NCBI GenBank assembly: GCA_029204225.1
Contig: CM055106.1
Coordinates: 13,137,364 to 13,201,363 of the forward strand
Direction of reading: 5' to 3'
Length of the DNA stretch: 64,000 nt
Origin: Diphasiastrum complanatum
Lineage: Eukaryota; Streptophyta; Lycopodiopsida; Lycopodiales; Lycopodiaceae
Shown: positions 1 to 11,860 of the stretch, piece by piece
Numbering within the stretch: position 1 is the first letter of the stretch
Layout of the letters: every line of letters starts with the position of its first letter
Notes under the pieces: model-generated
Database searches by the model: none
Seen by the model: only the letters and a program-made list of their open reading frames with translations
Told to the model about the DNA's origin: nothing
Program-made: the position numbers and the translations under genes

Positions 1-925
1 AATGCATACAAGCTGATTACAAACGATAATACTCTGCATAAGGAATATCCTTTTGTATCTGTGAGTTTGAGGCCTAATGAACAAGCAAAAAAAGGCTTTT
101 TAACAGTACTATTAGTTTCAAATTCAAGAGCTATACAAACAAATGCATAAAATCAGGACATACTCTGGCTTTAAATAGCCTGCTTTCTCATCAGCTTCTA
201 ATTCATCATCTATTTTCTTTTCCTTCATTCCTGTGGCAGTCCAATGGCTCATGGAACATTCAGATTTTCTTGCAAGCATAATCTTGGAAAATAATTTTCT
301 GTCAAATTTATGAGTCAGCTCCTGAAGTGCGAGACTTTTATTCTTTTGAAATTCATAAAACAGTAGAATGCTTTCTGTGTCTAGCACAAAGTGTTGTGAT
401 TATTTCCCACAGACAATTCGCTCCCAGATTGGCAAGAAAATATCTCTGAACTTCATTCATGGAGGTAGCTGCCACTGAAGGCTATTAAAGGGCGTTTGAT
501 ATACACAAAACATGAGACCTCTGATAATCAGTACTGAGATGTAAAGATGTTTGCACAGAGACTCCTTGAAGGGAATATTCAGCAGCCCAAAGGTTCAAAT
601 GAGTTGCACACCTATGTGAAACCAGCTAAATGACTCAATTATCTGTATTCAATCAACAAATGCCATATGAAAGGCAAACAAATGACATCTGATAATTTCA
701 AGTCAAAGATCTACATGCAAACTCTGACGATGGTGCGTGAGTGCTTTATATCAACAGAGGTAGCTGCCAGATCATGGTCATTTTGCATGAAATAAAAAAT
801 TGTCGGGCAAAAACTACTTGCAAAACGAAGAAAACTGTGGTCAACGAAAAACCTTTGGCAACTATACTGAATTCTCTTCAAGGCATCTCTCAATGTTGAA
901 TAGAGGATGAAGAGTGTCGGGGGAC
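1..925. other. Left-edge stretch, no gene recognised
   Basis: No family was recognised. Two open frames lie on the minus strand, 387-124 (87 codons) and 929-711 (72 codons). They have plausible protein composition but no known motif, and I could not link them by splice sites, so a minus-strand host gene ending here is possible but unsupported. The LINE relic begins just to the right. Confidence 0.3.
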
Positions 926-929
926 TCAC

Positions 930-2330
930 TTCCTCCCTGCCTACACGTTTGGGGAAAATCTAATCCCTCTTTTCTGTCCTTTCACCTGGGTCTTATTCCG
1001 ACTTCACAATTTTCTCCTTTGATTGTGCACCCAGATATACCTTCGCCCACCCCTTCGTTGTGACTTACCAGGAGACCATTACTTCGCTACTCCATTTCCC
1101 ACATGACAGTTTGCTGGAACTACAAACCGACTTCCTCACCACACGTCATATTGTTGCCTCGATACCCTTTCCATCGAAACCCTGCCATCGCAAACCTACA
1201 TCTCATCCCATTTGACCTCCCTAGTTTGGCGATGAGTGTCATTCTTGACATCTCCACGTTGTCCATGCACATTCACATGAGCCACTTGCTCTTCATACTG
1301 CTTGCCACTCTCTTCATCGTACGCTCTGCCATAGAAAACGACCTACGAAGAACAAGAAGGGAAAAACCTTGTTGATTCCCTGTTCAATTCTTCCACATGC
1401 TTTCTGGCATGAATTCATCCCTTGTGCTCCACCTCCTTTTCTTGATGATCTACATATTTCTTGATTTTCTTGATGATCTACATATCTGGACCACATATGC
1501 CACCTCATTGTACAACATACCCACTGACTCACCCATCTCAATCTCCCTCCGTCCATGTGAGTTCACCTTCTTCACCTCTGATATGGTCCAAATGGCTAGT
1601 AAAAAAATGAAGACCTGTTGCACCAAGCACATAGAGGACCTTCAAATTGTTGATCCATGCCACAAACATATTCTCACCTACCCTAGCCACTTTGCTTAAT
1701 CAGGCAATTATTTCTCTATGAGAGAGTATTGGGATGTTTTCGAAAAGACAAAGGTATTTCTAAGCAGATCATGAGCAATATTGGGACTATTGGGGTGAAG
1801 CAGGGGTACTCCCTCTCTCCCACACTTTTTGGGCTATATATTGACGAGCTAGAGAGGGTCATTGAGAAGTGTGGTGGGTCTGGATGCAAACTTGGGGACA
1901 AATTGATCGCCAACCTTCTTTACGAAGATGATGTGGTTCTAGTTTCACCTACCAGGGAGGGCCTATAGAGACTACTTGATTGCCATCATACGTTCTAGTC
2001 CAAATGGGGCCTAGGGGTTAACATTGGGAAGACCAAAGTGAAGGTCTTCACAGATCCAGAGCTATGCTGAGACAAGGACTTCTTCTTGATAGTCAACCAT
2101 TGGAGATTGTTTCATCCTACACTTACTTAGAAATACTCTTTACTGGTCCTATCTTTAGTATGGGACAGGCAGCTTCTACTATACTTGGAAAGGGTCACGC
2201 CAGCTCATCCCAACCTTACTTCGTAAGCTACTTGTATGAGTTACATTCAATAAAAAGAGTTCGTGGGAGTTATCTTCCTATATTCAAATCAATAAACACA
2301 AATCAAAATCACGTTCTTTGAAGGAAGACT
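930..2330 (+). mobile_element. L1-like LINE relic (endonuclease tail and reverse transcriptase)
   Basis: Broken non-LTR retrotransposon ORF2 (endonuclease plus reverse transcriptase that copies element RNA at a nicked target). The pieces read in several frames: a probable endonuclease C-terminus at about 930-1380, a linker with DLHIWTTYATSLY at about 1480-1700, and the reverse-transcriptase palm at 1729-1968 with [20 protein letters not shown] and LLYEDDVVLVS, where the usual YADD is YEDD. The segment 2064-2200 ([20 protein letters not shown]) follows the palm. The same linker and post-palm segments recur in the copies at 28105-29795 and 34090-35178, so these are one family. Relative to them this copy lacks the N-terminal half of the reverse transcriptase, near 1700-1729. 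Both ends are truncated and no poly(A) tail is visible. Confidence 0.8.
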
Positions 2331-2784
2331 TATGGCACAAACTATTACTGAAGTACAAATACATCTTCGTAGCATAGGATGATCCTCATGCACAAACCTT
2401 AATGCAACAAAGGCTAGCTAGGTTAAGAACAATGTTCTTCACAATGCATATGCTCTAAGATGGTCGATCATAAGGCAACTTACTTAACTCACTCGATGCG
2501 CCGATTGAGCCTGGGTTGGCCTGGTTATGGGAAGGTGTATATGTAGACTCTCTCCGGATATCTGTCTGCAACCCATTCATCCATCCCAAACCATAAAGAT
2601 TCGGATTAGCATTATCCACTGATACCGCAAGAAGAACAAGTGGCATATCTAAGAGCAATGTAGAGATTGAAAAACACAAGAGTTTAAAAGTGAGGGAGAA
2701 AGTGATACGTTAGAAGATGGGTTGGGGGGACACAGCAATGCCTCAAGCGCTTGCATGTCGCTGGGACTCCACGAGTAATCCATC

Positions 2785-2790
<6 letters not shown>
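2331..2790. other. Unassigned stretch
   Basis: Nothing recognised between the LINE relic and the CT-rich satellite. An open frame at 2679-2455 on the minus strand has no known motif. Confidence 0.3.

Positions 2791-2791
<1 letters not shown>

Positions 2792-2837
<46 letters not shown>
2792..2837. repeat. (CT)n microsatellite
   Basis: Uninterrupted CT dinucleotide run of about 23 units, the start of a CT-rich tract that continues irregularly to about 3220. Reading frames through it encode only Leu-Ser repeats and are not genes. Confidence 0.95.
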
Positions 2838-2841
<4 letters not shown>

Positions 2842-2934
2842 ACCTCACTTTATGCTATTTTGCCTTTATAAACCCTATAAAACCCACCCTAAAACCTAAA
2901 AATCCACGAGTTACCGCGCCTCTGCCTGCTCTTT

Positions 2935-3085
2935 CTACGCTCTCACCTGCTCTCTCTACGCTCTCTGCCTGCTCTCTCTCTACGCTCTCACCTGCTCTCT
3001 CTACGCTCTCTGCCTGCTCTCTCTCTACGCTCTCACCTGCTCTCTCTACGCTCTCTGCCTGCTCTCTCTCTACGCTCTCTCACCA
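2935..3085. repeat. 45-bp CT-rich minisatellite
   Basis: About three and a third copies of a 45-bp unit made of two related halves, TCTACGCTCTCACCTGCTCTC (21 bp, first 20 are the key part) and a 24-bp partner in which CACC is replaced by TGCC. Further irregular CT-rich DNA reaches 3220. The array is nearly homogeneous. Confidence 0.85.
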
Positions 3086-3227
3086 TCTCTTTCCCTCTCT
3101 CTCCACCCTCCTCCTCTGACACTCTCTCTCGCCCCTCTCGCACTCTTTCCACCTTCCTCCCCTCTCTCTCTCTCCCCTCTCGCGCTCTCCATCCTTCCTA
3201 CTCTCTACTCTCTGTCTCTCTCACCTA

Positions 3228-3540
3228 ATGCCTCGGCTCAACCCTAAAATCGCAATTCTTCAGTTGTCTCCCGCCATGCAACAGTTTGCAACAAAGCCAA
3301 ATGGTGATAATGCTGCTCGCACTGCCTATGCGAAAAGTCCTCTCAAATCAGAACAACGACAGAGCATCCAGGGGACAACCCACAGCAGAACAAGGCGGCA
3401 AATCTAAGAATTGCTTCACATCTTTACGCAGAAGTTGCACGCCATTCTTGTGTCCTGCAGAGAAGCCAGAGATGTCTAAGAATTTTTGCAAATGCAAATG
3501 TATTGAGTCTTCTATCTAGATTGCCCCCTCCTACCTGCAA
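3228..3540 (+). other. Possible exon or retro-pseudogene fragment, unidentified
   Basis: Directly behind the CT-rich tract an ATG at 3228 opens a 59-codon frame (MPRLNPKIAILQLSPAMQQF...) too short to stand out by length, and a second overlapping frame continues the protein-like reading (ANLRIASHLYAEVARHS... to about 3540). The shift between the frames near 3390 would fit either a frameshifted pseudogene or chance. A CT-rich tract upstream of an ATG resembles plant 5' leaders. I do not recognise the family. Confidence 0.25.
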
Positions 3541-6500
3541 ACAAAAACATAATAAATGTTTCCGCTTACCTTCAGCAGGAATGAAAAAGCAAAAGGATCT
3601 TTCTCTCTCTCTCTCTCTCTCTCATTTCACACATTGGTTACGCCCAACTGCTCTTGGTGTTTCTTTTGCTCCAAAAGTTTAAATCCCAACAATGACGAGG
3701 AGTAAAGCTAAAAAAATTATTGAATTCCCCCCAAGAGCAGTTAGCATTGCTCCGTTAGCAAACTTATCATAAATTCAATTAGTCCTGACTAAACAACTGG
3801 TGCCTCCCATTCGGTGCTCGGGAAACCTCTTTGGGTTATTCTTAAAAAACCTGCATTTTAGAGAACTTCCCAATCTTTTGAAGACTTTTACTTATAAAAA
3901 GGTATATATGCTTGTATAAAAAATCGTCGGACATTTTATGATACCGATTTTTGAGAAAACTTATCGGTTCCATTCCTATAGTTTGCCGATTTTCTCGAGC
4001 ACTGCTCCCATTTGTAGTTAATGGGAGCTATTGGGGTTGACTGATAGAATCTCTTGCCCAGCCCTTAGTTAGATTAGGAGCAGGCAACCATAATAAAAAC
4101 AAGGAGTCCTCTTATTATTTGTAGCAAGGAGTAGGCAACCAAACGAGATCTTCAACAAGTGTGTCATTGTTGCAATTCTCAGTCCATTCATATCAACAAA
4201 CAAAGACATTTTGCACATATAGAATACTTTGAATCGGTGCTGCAAAACAATCTCACGTTGCTTGCTTTCTTTTTAGTTGTCATAGAGCTTTTTCTAGATC
4301 TTCGATTTCCTCTACCACTCATTTCACCTTCCACAAGTGATGAGAGACTCTAATACACAGAGAATAATAATTAATCTGAAAGTTACTATATTCATAATTG
4401 TTATCGTGACCGAGGAATAGTGTGTTTACATAACAATTTGGCCATCAAAAAATAATACATGAATTATTCCAATGTAATATATGAATATTTTATGCATGCA
4501 AGGAAAATATGAACACATTAATAAATATAAAATAACACCTAAACATATTCTATATAAAATTTAGTGAAATCATTAAGGGTAACAATAGTGTACATTTCTT
4601 GACACTACTTGTGCTAACATATAGTGGAATACCTCTTTTCACATCCATAACTCATCCTTGAAAGTGTTTGTACCAAATTTCTTTGAAAAAATCGGCAATA
4701 TTTGAATATGGCCATAAAAGATTAGAATAAAACATTAAAAGATTTATAACCAAGATAATTGATATATTACTAGAAGAATTAAAAAATCCTTTTAACACTG
4801 AAACTCACCTAAGGTCGACACCTTAGTGACATTCCAAGATCCGTGATGTCAACGCTGCTAGACCGAAGATGTAATATATGAATCTAAATTTTTGCATGCA
4901 GGTAGAATTATTGTCGAAACATTCCAATTGCAATATATAGAAAATATCGACCTTTTAAGCCATATTTGTATACATGTACTGAAATATTGTAATGAACTTC
5001 TGAGTTATCTGCTACTCTATGTCTAAAGGAGCCAAGAAGAAAGAAGACAAAGAAATCAATAAATAAGGAAAAAAAAAGAAGCAATAAATAAATAAATAAG
5101 ATAGAGAATAATTTTACTCATATTGTTGCAGTGTCTAGTATCTTGGTTAGCTCTCACCTTGATGCTCTTACAATAGACATAAAAAACATAGTAGAATATG
5201 AACACATATATCAATAAGAATATATTGTATGATAGAGGCCATATTCTAGACAAAAGTGAACACAAACATATAAAACAACTAATTCTCACCCAAAGGCAAT
5301 ACAATGCAAATAAAGTCAAACCTAAGGTTTATGGATTCAATATGATTTGTTACAAGTAAATCTATCAATTTTTCTTCTACATAAATTAACATTCAATGGT
5401 CTGTATATGTAAGTGCCATATATAAAGCGATGCCATTCGTGCAATCATGTTTGTAGTTTTCAAACCACCAAGTGTTTCAAAATTGTGTTTGTTATAGTCT
5501 TTCTTAAGTTATGGGTGATAGTTTAGCCATTTCCCTGCCAACTAAGAAACCTCACTTGAAAGTCTACTTCCTTCTTGGTGGCTCGCACTCAATTTAAACT
5601 TCAAATTGATTAACAAAGATTTGTCCTATTTATAAGCTTTCTTCTACCTTCCCCCCCTCCCGAAAAAAAAAAAATGAGAAAGTAAAAACTCCACATGTTG
5701 TGGTATAGCATTGTCATAAATCTACTTGCTCATTAGTTGTATGATGTGACATAAATTATCAATAACATGCTATTTTATTGATTATTTATGTTAATAATTA
5801 GTTGTATGATGGGATAGAAATAATTAATAACATGTTATGTTATTAAAATCTACAAACTTGAATTGTGAAAAAAAATATAATACTCAACTAGATTTTACAA
5901 TGCATGTGCAAATTGCTCTTTGTAATTCAAACATAACTTTCCAATCAAACAAAGTAGATTAACAAAGAGCTTCTAAGTCTACAACTAGCTAGCGGAAAAA
6001 TTTCAAGTCCCTTATGATCCATTTTAAAGTCATAGTACTAGTATCTTCGTTAGGTTTGTGCACACAATTATCTTATCATGCATAATAGGAACCAAAAGCA
6101 CCAAAATTTTGAAGAAATGCAACTATGTGGAGAGGGACTGAGCACATGGAGGATAGTAGTTGAGCAAAATGTATTAAGGTGCAAATCGGCTCGAGTGCCT
6201 ACATCGAGAATAACAAATAAACTATACAGCGCCCTACTTGTTGGAGGTGTTCTTTCTCATGTGCATTCTAGTGAATTTTGATATAGAATATCTATGAAAA
6301 AAAAGCTTGTATATTGTAAAATCCTTTGACTTCAAAATCATTAACATTAAAAGCTAGAAGTATTTATACTACAAAACTATCCACATTATATTTTCCATCG
6401 TTTGAAAATATTTTGCAGTTGGATTTGCTCAAGAACGTTCTTCATATGCTTAGCTCGACCACCAATCTAAACTCTTGAATTTTTGGTGAAAATTGTTAAT

Positions 6501-6923
6501 GGTTTTGCTTTGGTGCTTATATTAATGCTAGTAGTACACACAATGTGTGTCATTTCTCAAGATCTATCAACATTCTTTTAATTAGCACTTATTGTGAGCT
6601 ACATAGTGCTTTGCACCCATGTGTTATGCATATACAACCATAGATCCGCCTATAAAAAAACGTGGTGTATTTTGTCAACGTTGTGCTACAATAAGAGAAA
6701 TCCAAGCTTTGCTTTTAATTTGATTTGCCATGAAAAATAAAAGCATCCATAATAACACAAACATAATTAAGTACTATTTGGTGAATATATACATGAATTA
6801 ACTTTAGAACTTCAATGAAAAACCAACCAGCTCTGAAAGTTGTTATAACTTGGAAGCTAGAAAGAAAAGAAAATTGGTTGAACCACAAAATTTCAAGAAA
6901 CCAACCTACTTCTAGAAAAAAAG
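3541..6923. other. AT-rich intergenic stretch
   Basis: No gene recognised. It contains a (CT)n run at about 3601-3624, and a repeated phrase GGAGCAGGCAACCA / GGAGTAGGCAACCA at about 4077 and 4129 with a GGGAGCTATTGG motif nearby, which may be a decayed short transposon. Open frames at 4159-4353, 5319-5056 and 6078-6281 have no known motif. Confidence 0.35.
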
Positions 6924-7250
6924 TGTCAAGAATCTTACTTGCAGTACTAGCTAGCTACTTTAGCGAGCAACACATCAATTAACATTCATCAACATAAGGA
7001 GAGAACACACCAACACCCAAGAGAATGCTTTCCAAACTATATTCACAATAGAAACAAGGATATACATATATACAGTCTCATCCTCTTTGGGGGGTACCAC
7101 TCCATGGTAGTTTGGTCTCTGTTACGAGACATGTGTCCCAACTCTCTCTGACCACTTACTAACGTTTACAGTAAAAACAAAAAATGACTTGACATGTATC
7201 AAACTACTAACTATGAGTCTCTAGATAAATTGGACTTATCTATTCCAACA
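6924..7250 (-). repeat. Copia 3' LTR (minus strand)
   Basis: On the minus strand the sequence starts TGTTGGAATA at 7250 directly behind a polypurine tract (TAAAGGAGAG, 7260-7251) and can end CTTGACA at 6924, giving a 327-bp TG...CA repeat of normal Copia LTR size. The left end is a choice on the TG/CA rule and not proven by a second LTR. Confidence 0.55.
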
Positions 7251-7261
7251 CTCTCCTTTAA

Positions 7262-8283
7262 GTCCTAGTTTATCTTATATACATATAGCGTTTCTCTGAA
7301 ATGCTCAAGTCTATCAATAGTTAATGGCTTAGTAAATACGTCTGCAAGCTGGTCTTCTGTCCTACAATCCACCACATCTATTTCATTAAATAACAACTTT
7401 TCTCTAATGAAGTGATATTTGTTTTCTCTATGTTTTGTGCGTGCATGGAACACAAGATTTTTTGCTAGATGAATGGCGCTCTAATTGTCACATCTGATCG
7501 TAGTGGGTTTTCTTTGTGGGATGCCAATGTCTTCTAGCATTCTTCTCAACCATATCGCTTCTTGTGTGGTTGAGCATAGCGCTTTATATTCGGCTTCCGT
7601 TGTGGATAAAGCAATTGTCTCCTGCTTCTTACTAGACCATGAAAATGCACCATTACCCAAATGAAAGATATAGCCTATGGTGAATTTCATGCAATCAATA
7701 CAACCTACTCAGTCTGAATCGATGTAGACTTGTAAATCTGGTAAGGCTTGTCTTTTCTCATTAAAAATTCTATAAGTTGTTGTGTCTTTAACAAATCGAA
7801 GTATGTGTTTTGCTGCTTTCCAATGCACCTCCTTAGGTGTCGCCATAAATTGGCTTATTCGGCTAACTGCATAACTTATGTATGGATGTGTTGTAGTAAG
7901 ATAAATTAAACAACCAGTCAACTGCCAGAATAACCTAGAATCCACCAAATCACTTGGATTTATGTCTGATAGATTCTTACTGACCTCAATTGGAATAGCA
8001 ATGGGCTTGCAATCATGCATCCTAAACCGCTTCAAAATTTCATTGACTCAAAACTCGTGGCTAAATATTTTTTGAAAGCACTTATCAAATCTTCATCATT
8101 GTCCGTAATAATGAGGTCCTCCACATCAAGTACAATCAATGTGATACTAGAGACTTGTGCAAAGTAATAAAGATTTGAGTCTGAGGAAGTACATACTGAT
8201 CCCCTGGAAGTGTAATCTTGGTTTTTAAATATTGCTTCCCGCTTATGGTAAAAGGAATCTAGTTTTTCCTTCTCCATGGACAA
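7262..8283 (-). mobile_element. Copia pol 3' half (reverse transcriptase end and RNase H), broken
   Basis: Minus-strand remains of a Ty1/Copia polyprotein that copied its RNA and degraded the RNA strand. In order: the end of the reverse transcriptase with DVEDLIITDNDED (8130-8040; the catalytic YVDD is changed to DVED), the connection segment with GCLIYLTTTHPYISYAVSRI (8035-7709), and RNase H in two frames with SWSSKKQETIALSTTEAEY (7690-7481) and HARTKHRENKYHFIREKL...ADVFTKPL (7453-7265). Stops separate all parts and everything upstream of the reverse-transcriptase palm is missing. The 3' LTR at 6924-7250 belongs to it. Confidence 0.9.
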
Positions 8284-8289
8284 TATGCA

Positions 8290-10894
8290 TGTTTAAAACC
8301 TTATCAACTTGACAATTATCTGTATGCCAGTTTTTGTGAAACTGTGGTACCATTGTTTTTTGTGTCAAGTTGTATTAATCGGTTTGATTTATTCTAAACC
8401 GATCTTGACTAAACAGTGGAAATGGTATAGTTCTCAGGCATGTACCCAGTAAAGGGATTCGATTCCTTGGTATTATGCTATTTATCCACTTAACTCTAAA
8501 GTTTCGATACTCCTAGTAAATTGAGTTAATGGGTGTTTTTGGTATCCTTCCTTTTCGACTTTGGTGTTGCACCGATAGGCCTATCCTAAATGATTTTGAT
8601 CTTTATGATTGGGAAAACTAAAGCTTTTGAGACACTTGTTAAAGTGAATAAATGGAATAAAGGTCATATTATTTGGAGGTAGCTCTATATTGGATAAATC
8701 TTAAGTGTGTCGAATATCGGACAAGAGTACTCGGATCCAAATTTTATGGACTTTCCATTAGGTTCTGGCAACTTTATCAAAGTAATACTTAAGCTAGTGT
8801 AGTCAAAAGGGTAGCAACCTAGCATTTACTTGTGTCGGAGGAGTTTTCAGTGTCTTTAATGATAAATTTTTTTGGGTGACCAAAAAACTGACGGTATGGG
8901 ACATCAGGAATTTCAAAGGGAAATTTTTGTGCGAGAATGATCTGTAGACCAGTGGTTAGTATTTACACTATTAGTAATGCTTAGCCTAACAGTTGAAACC
9001 ATTGGTTAAATTTTATTTAGAGTATTTGGAGAGATTATGAGATATAGATCAGGATCCCTAAATGGTATTTCATAAATTCCAAATTGGAAACCCTTAAAAG
9101 CTATTTCTCTTTTAATTTAAACCTCTATTTTTTAAAAATTTCTTAATTACGAGACAATTGGATTGAGATTCATATTATTCCTTCTAGTGTAGAACTAGGT
9201 TCTAAAGGACTATTAAAGTTATATGAATTTAAGCTTCCATTTCAGTTTTGTGAATATAGCTCATAATCAATTGATGTTTTCAACTGATTAAGTGGAATTT
9301 AGACTTCCAAGCCCAAATGATTATGTCTATTTGATAGTTGATTATTGAGAGTAATGTTTCTATCACTCGGGTAAGATATTTTATGATTTTGAGGAAAAAG
9401 TCCGGTTTGTAATAGTATTGGATACTCGTTACTGACTTTTTCGAATCTTTGATATCTTATGCGTTGTCTCCTGAGAACTTTTTAATCAAAATTACGGAAT
9501 TTGTTTTAAAAGGGGGAGAAAAAAATGATAGGAATAAGACTTTCATGGGATCAACCAGTTGCATAGATTTCTTTGGTGGAATCCAGTATGTGTGCAATGG
9601 TGGAACTATCCAGTGGGAATAGAACGTCACTAGTGATTGTTTTGAATAATCTGGAATTGGAGAAGTTTTGAGGATATTGAGCTGTTAGATATTCATGATT
9701 ATGGATAGTGGTGGTGAAGATTAATTTAAGATTTCGCTGTTTGGATCAGATGGAATAAAGTTTTAATCTTAACCTTATGTTCAAAGATGTCTATATGCAT
9801 CATCCTAATCTTTGAACATAGACATATGATCAAGTATTGTGTTTGACAATTACTTGCAGAATTAACAAATCTGTTATGTTAGATCTATTGGTTAACTTAA
9901 AAAATGATTTAGATAAGGATCTAAATGTGGTGTTGTACATGTACAATTAAGAGCTGCACCTAGACATTCGAAACTATTTGTTTTGTGTGTATTGCTTGAT
10001 TCATTAGTGATAGTATCTCAGAGAGCTCAATTGGATACCGGATCCTAAACTGAATTCAGTTGGAATTCAGCAAAACTTTGTAATCTCTAGATGTTGTTCT
10101 AGGTGATTGTATAAAGTTTATATTGTAAAGGCGAACGTTATAATGGTCTTAAGATCTATTAATTGAACTCTAATTTCTTTACTCTAGTACATTCTTGAGA
10201 TTGTGTGGATCTCACAAACATTTTCAGAATAAGTAATTTGTTACTCATGAGGAATTTGCTTACCTTAGTGGATGGTATTCTACTACAGATTGTAGTCTAT
10301 AAGTGCTTGTGTGCAAAAATCAGTCTATATCTCCATATTTATAAAAGACAAATAAATCTATTAAGATACAAATAGTTGTTGATTTCTTGCATATGATGCT
10401 AGAAATGGGGTTGTTAGCTCGTTAGAGTAACTGTAGTACTCTAGTTCGAATTATAATTGTCTGAGACTTGATGGATCTTCTAGAGATTTTAGATGACTGA
10501 ATTGTGGTATTTTAGAATATTTGGATATTCTAAGAATATTTTTACTAAGAAGCCTTATTTTTTGCAAGAAATTGACATGGAATTTCTTCAACTTTCGAAT
10601 TTGATTTCTGAAATAAAGTAAAATCGCCTAGTGTTTTATGTATTTGGGATTACATGAAGGTGATGAATTTTTTTTTTGGATAAGATCAACTCATCTGGAG
10701 GAATTATAGCTTAGTGTATCTTTGGGAATTTGAATTAGTATTCATGAGTAGAGACAAGCAATTTCAAAATTGTTGCATCTCTAAAACTTATTCAAATGGA
10801 AAGATCAGACTAAAAATAATGATTCATGGGTAAGATTTGAAAGCTTAAGGAATAGTTTCAATTTTTTTTTCTCGTTCTGAGGATAGGACCTTTT
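8290..10894. other. Unreadable AT-rich stretch, probably decayed LTR element
   Basis: No frame is open long enough to read and no motif was found. It ends at a polypurine-like run and an LTR-like start (10895-10915), so it may be the decayed inside of a Gypsy element. A second polypurine-like run, AAAAGGGGGAGAAAAAAA, lies near 9509. Confidence 0.3.
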
Positions 10895-10907
10895 AAGGGA
10901 GAAAGAA

Positions 10908-11355
10908 TGTTACGGCCATATTCAGCTAAGGACATGGAATAGTCTTAATATGGTAGAACGGCCCTCCTATGTTCAAGATTATTGGTCACACCTAGATTAA
11001 ATTCCACGTCGAGGCCTGTTGGTGACTAATGACCTTGAGAGGACCCAGACACTCTAATTGAGACATATGGAGTAGTGCATGTATGTGTGACAAATATAGG
11101 AGGAATGCATGAAGAGCTATGATTTATTTATAGTTGACCTGCATGGGGATTGCATGTGCTCATGCACAGATTCCTACTCTCTATATATTGAGGTAGCGTC
11201 GACAACTTTGGTCTAGGTTACCAGTTGAGCTCTTCTCCTCTTGCTATCACATGGCATGGCTTGGGGGCTAGATCCAAGAGGATTCTCCAGGAGGGATCTA
11301 GGTTTGGTTAGTCTCTCTTGTGTGTTCCTATCCTGATCTTAGGGGTTTTAACTGG
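10908..11355 (+). repeat. Gypsy-type LTR (solo or 3' LTR)
   Basis: TGTTACGGCC begins at 10908 behind a purine run AAGGGAGAAAGAA, and TGTTACG is also how the chromovirus LTR at 33704 starts. A TATA-like CTCTATATATTGAGG at about 11179 fits an LTR promoter. The right end is lost where the Copia tail begins near 11360. Confidence 0.5.
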
Positions 11356-11364
11356 TGGTCTTTA

Positions 11365-11589
11365 CAAGCACTCTCTCTAAATCCAAGATTTCACTCTCGG
11401 AGCAAACACATCAAAATCAAGTATCACTACCTTAGAGAAAAAGTGCAAAGCAAGAAAGTGTCATTGTTTTACTTCAGGACAGAATTGATGGCAGCAGATT
11501 ACTTCACTAAGGCGTTGTCCAAGGATCACCACATCAGATTTAATGACATGCTAAATCTAAAGATCCAAGTTTTTCAGGATCCACATTAA
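11365..11589 (+). mobile_element. Copia RNase H tail
   Basis: C-terminal end of a Copia polyprotein: FHSRSKHIKIKYHYLREKVQ followed by AADYFTKALSKDHH, matching the family pattern H.R.KHI.i.yHf.Re...adifTK.L. It ends at a stop at 11587-11589 directly before a polypurine run and the LTR at 11597. The rest of the element is absent. It belongs to a different family from the neighbouring minus-strand element. Confidence 0.85.
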
Positions 11590-11596
11590 GGGGTAG

Positions 11597-11860
11597 TGTT
11601 GGATTTCAATGCTCGGAACCAAATCCCATTCATTAATGAGCATCCTAAAAAATTCAGTCGAAGTCTGACTCCATCGAATTTGAAGTCTTCGACTTCTCCA
11701 TGTATATACTCAACTAACTCCATCGACTTCATCAACTTCGACTTCATCAACCCGAACTCCATCCTATCCATCAACCGACTTAGTCAACTTGTCTGCCTTA
11801 CTCGACTTCATCGACTTTTCATCAACTACCAACTAACTTAACTTCATCGACTTCTTTTTC
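11597..11860 (+). repeat. Copia 3' LTR with degenerate CTTCATCGA repeats
   Basis: TGTTGGATTTCAATG starts at 11597 after AAGGGGTAG. Inside, from about 11664 to 11860, the words CTTCATCGACTTC, CATCAACTTCGACTTCATC and close variants recur, giving a degenerate tandem structure. The right end is not defined and meets the minus-strand Copia element. Confidence 0.5.

Noticed and set aside
124-929. Two minus-strand frames that could be the 3' exons of a host gene
   Set aside because: No known motif and no convincing splice sites linking them; kept only as an unassigned stretch.
2649-3119. Frames of Leu-Ser or Arg-Glu repeats over the CT tract
   Set aside because: They are translations of a dinucleotide microsatellite and minisatellite.
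2792-3220. CRISPR-like array in the repeat region
   Set aside because: Units are contiguous without unique spacers and the DNA is plant nuclear.
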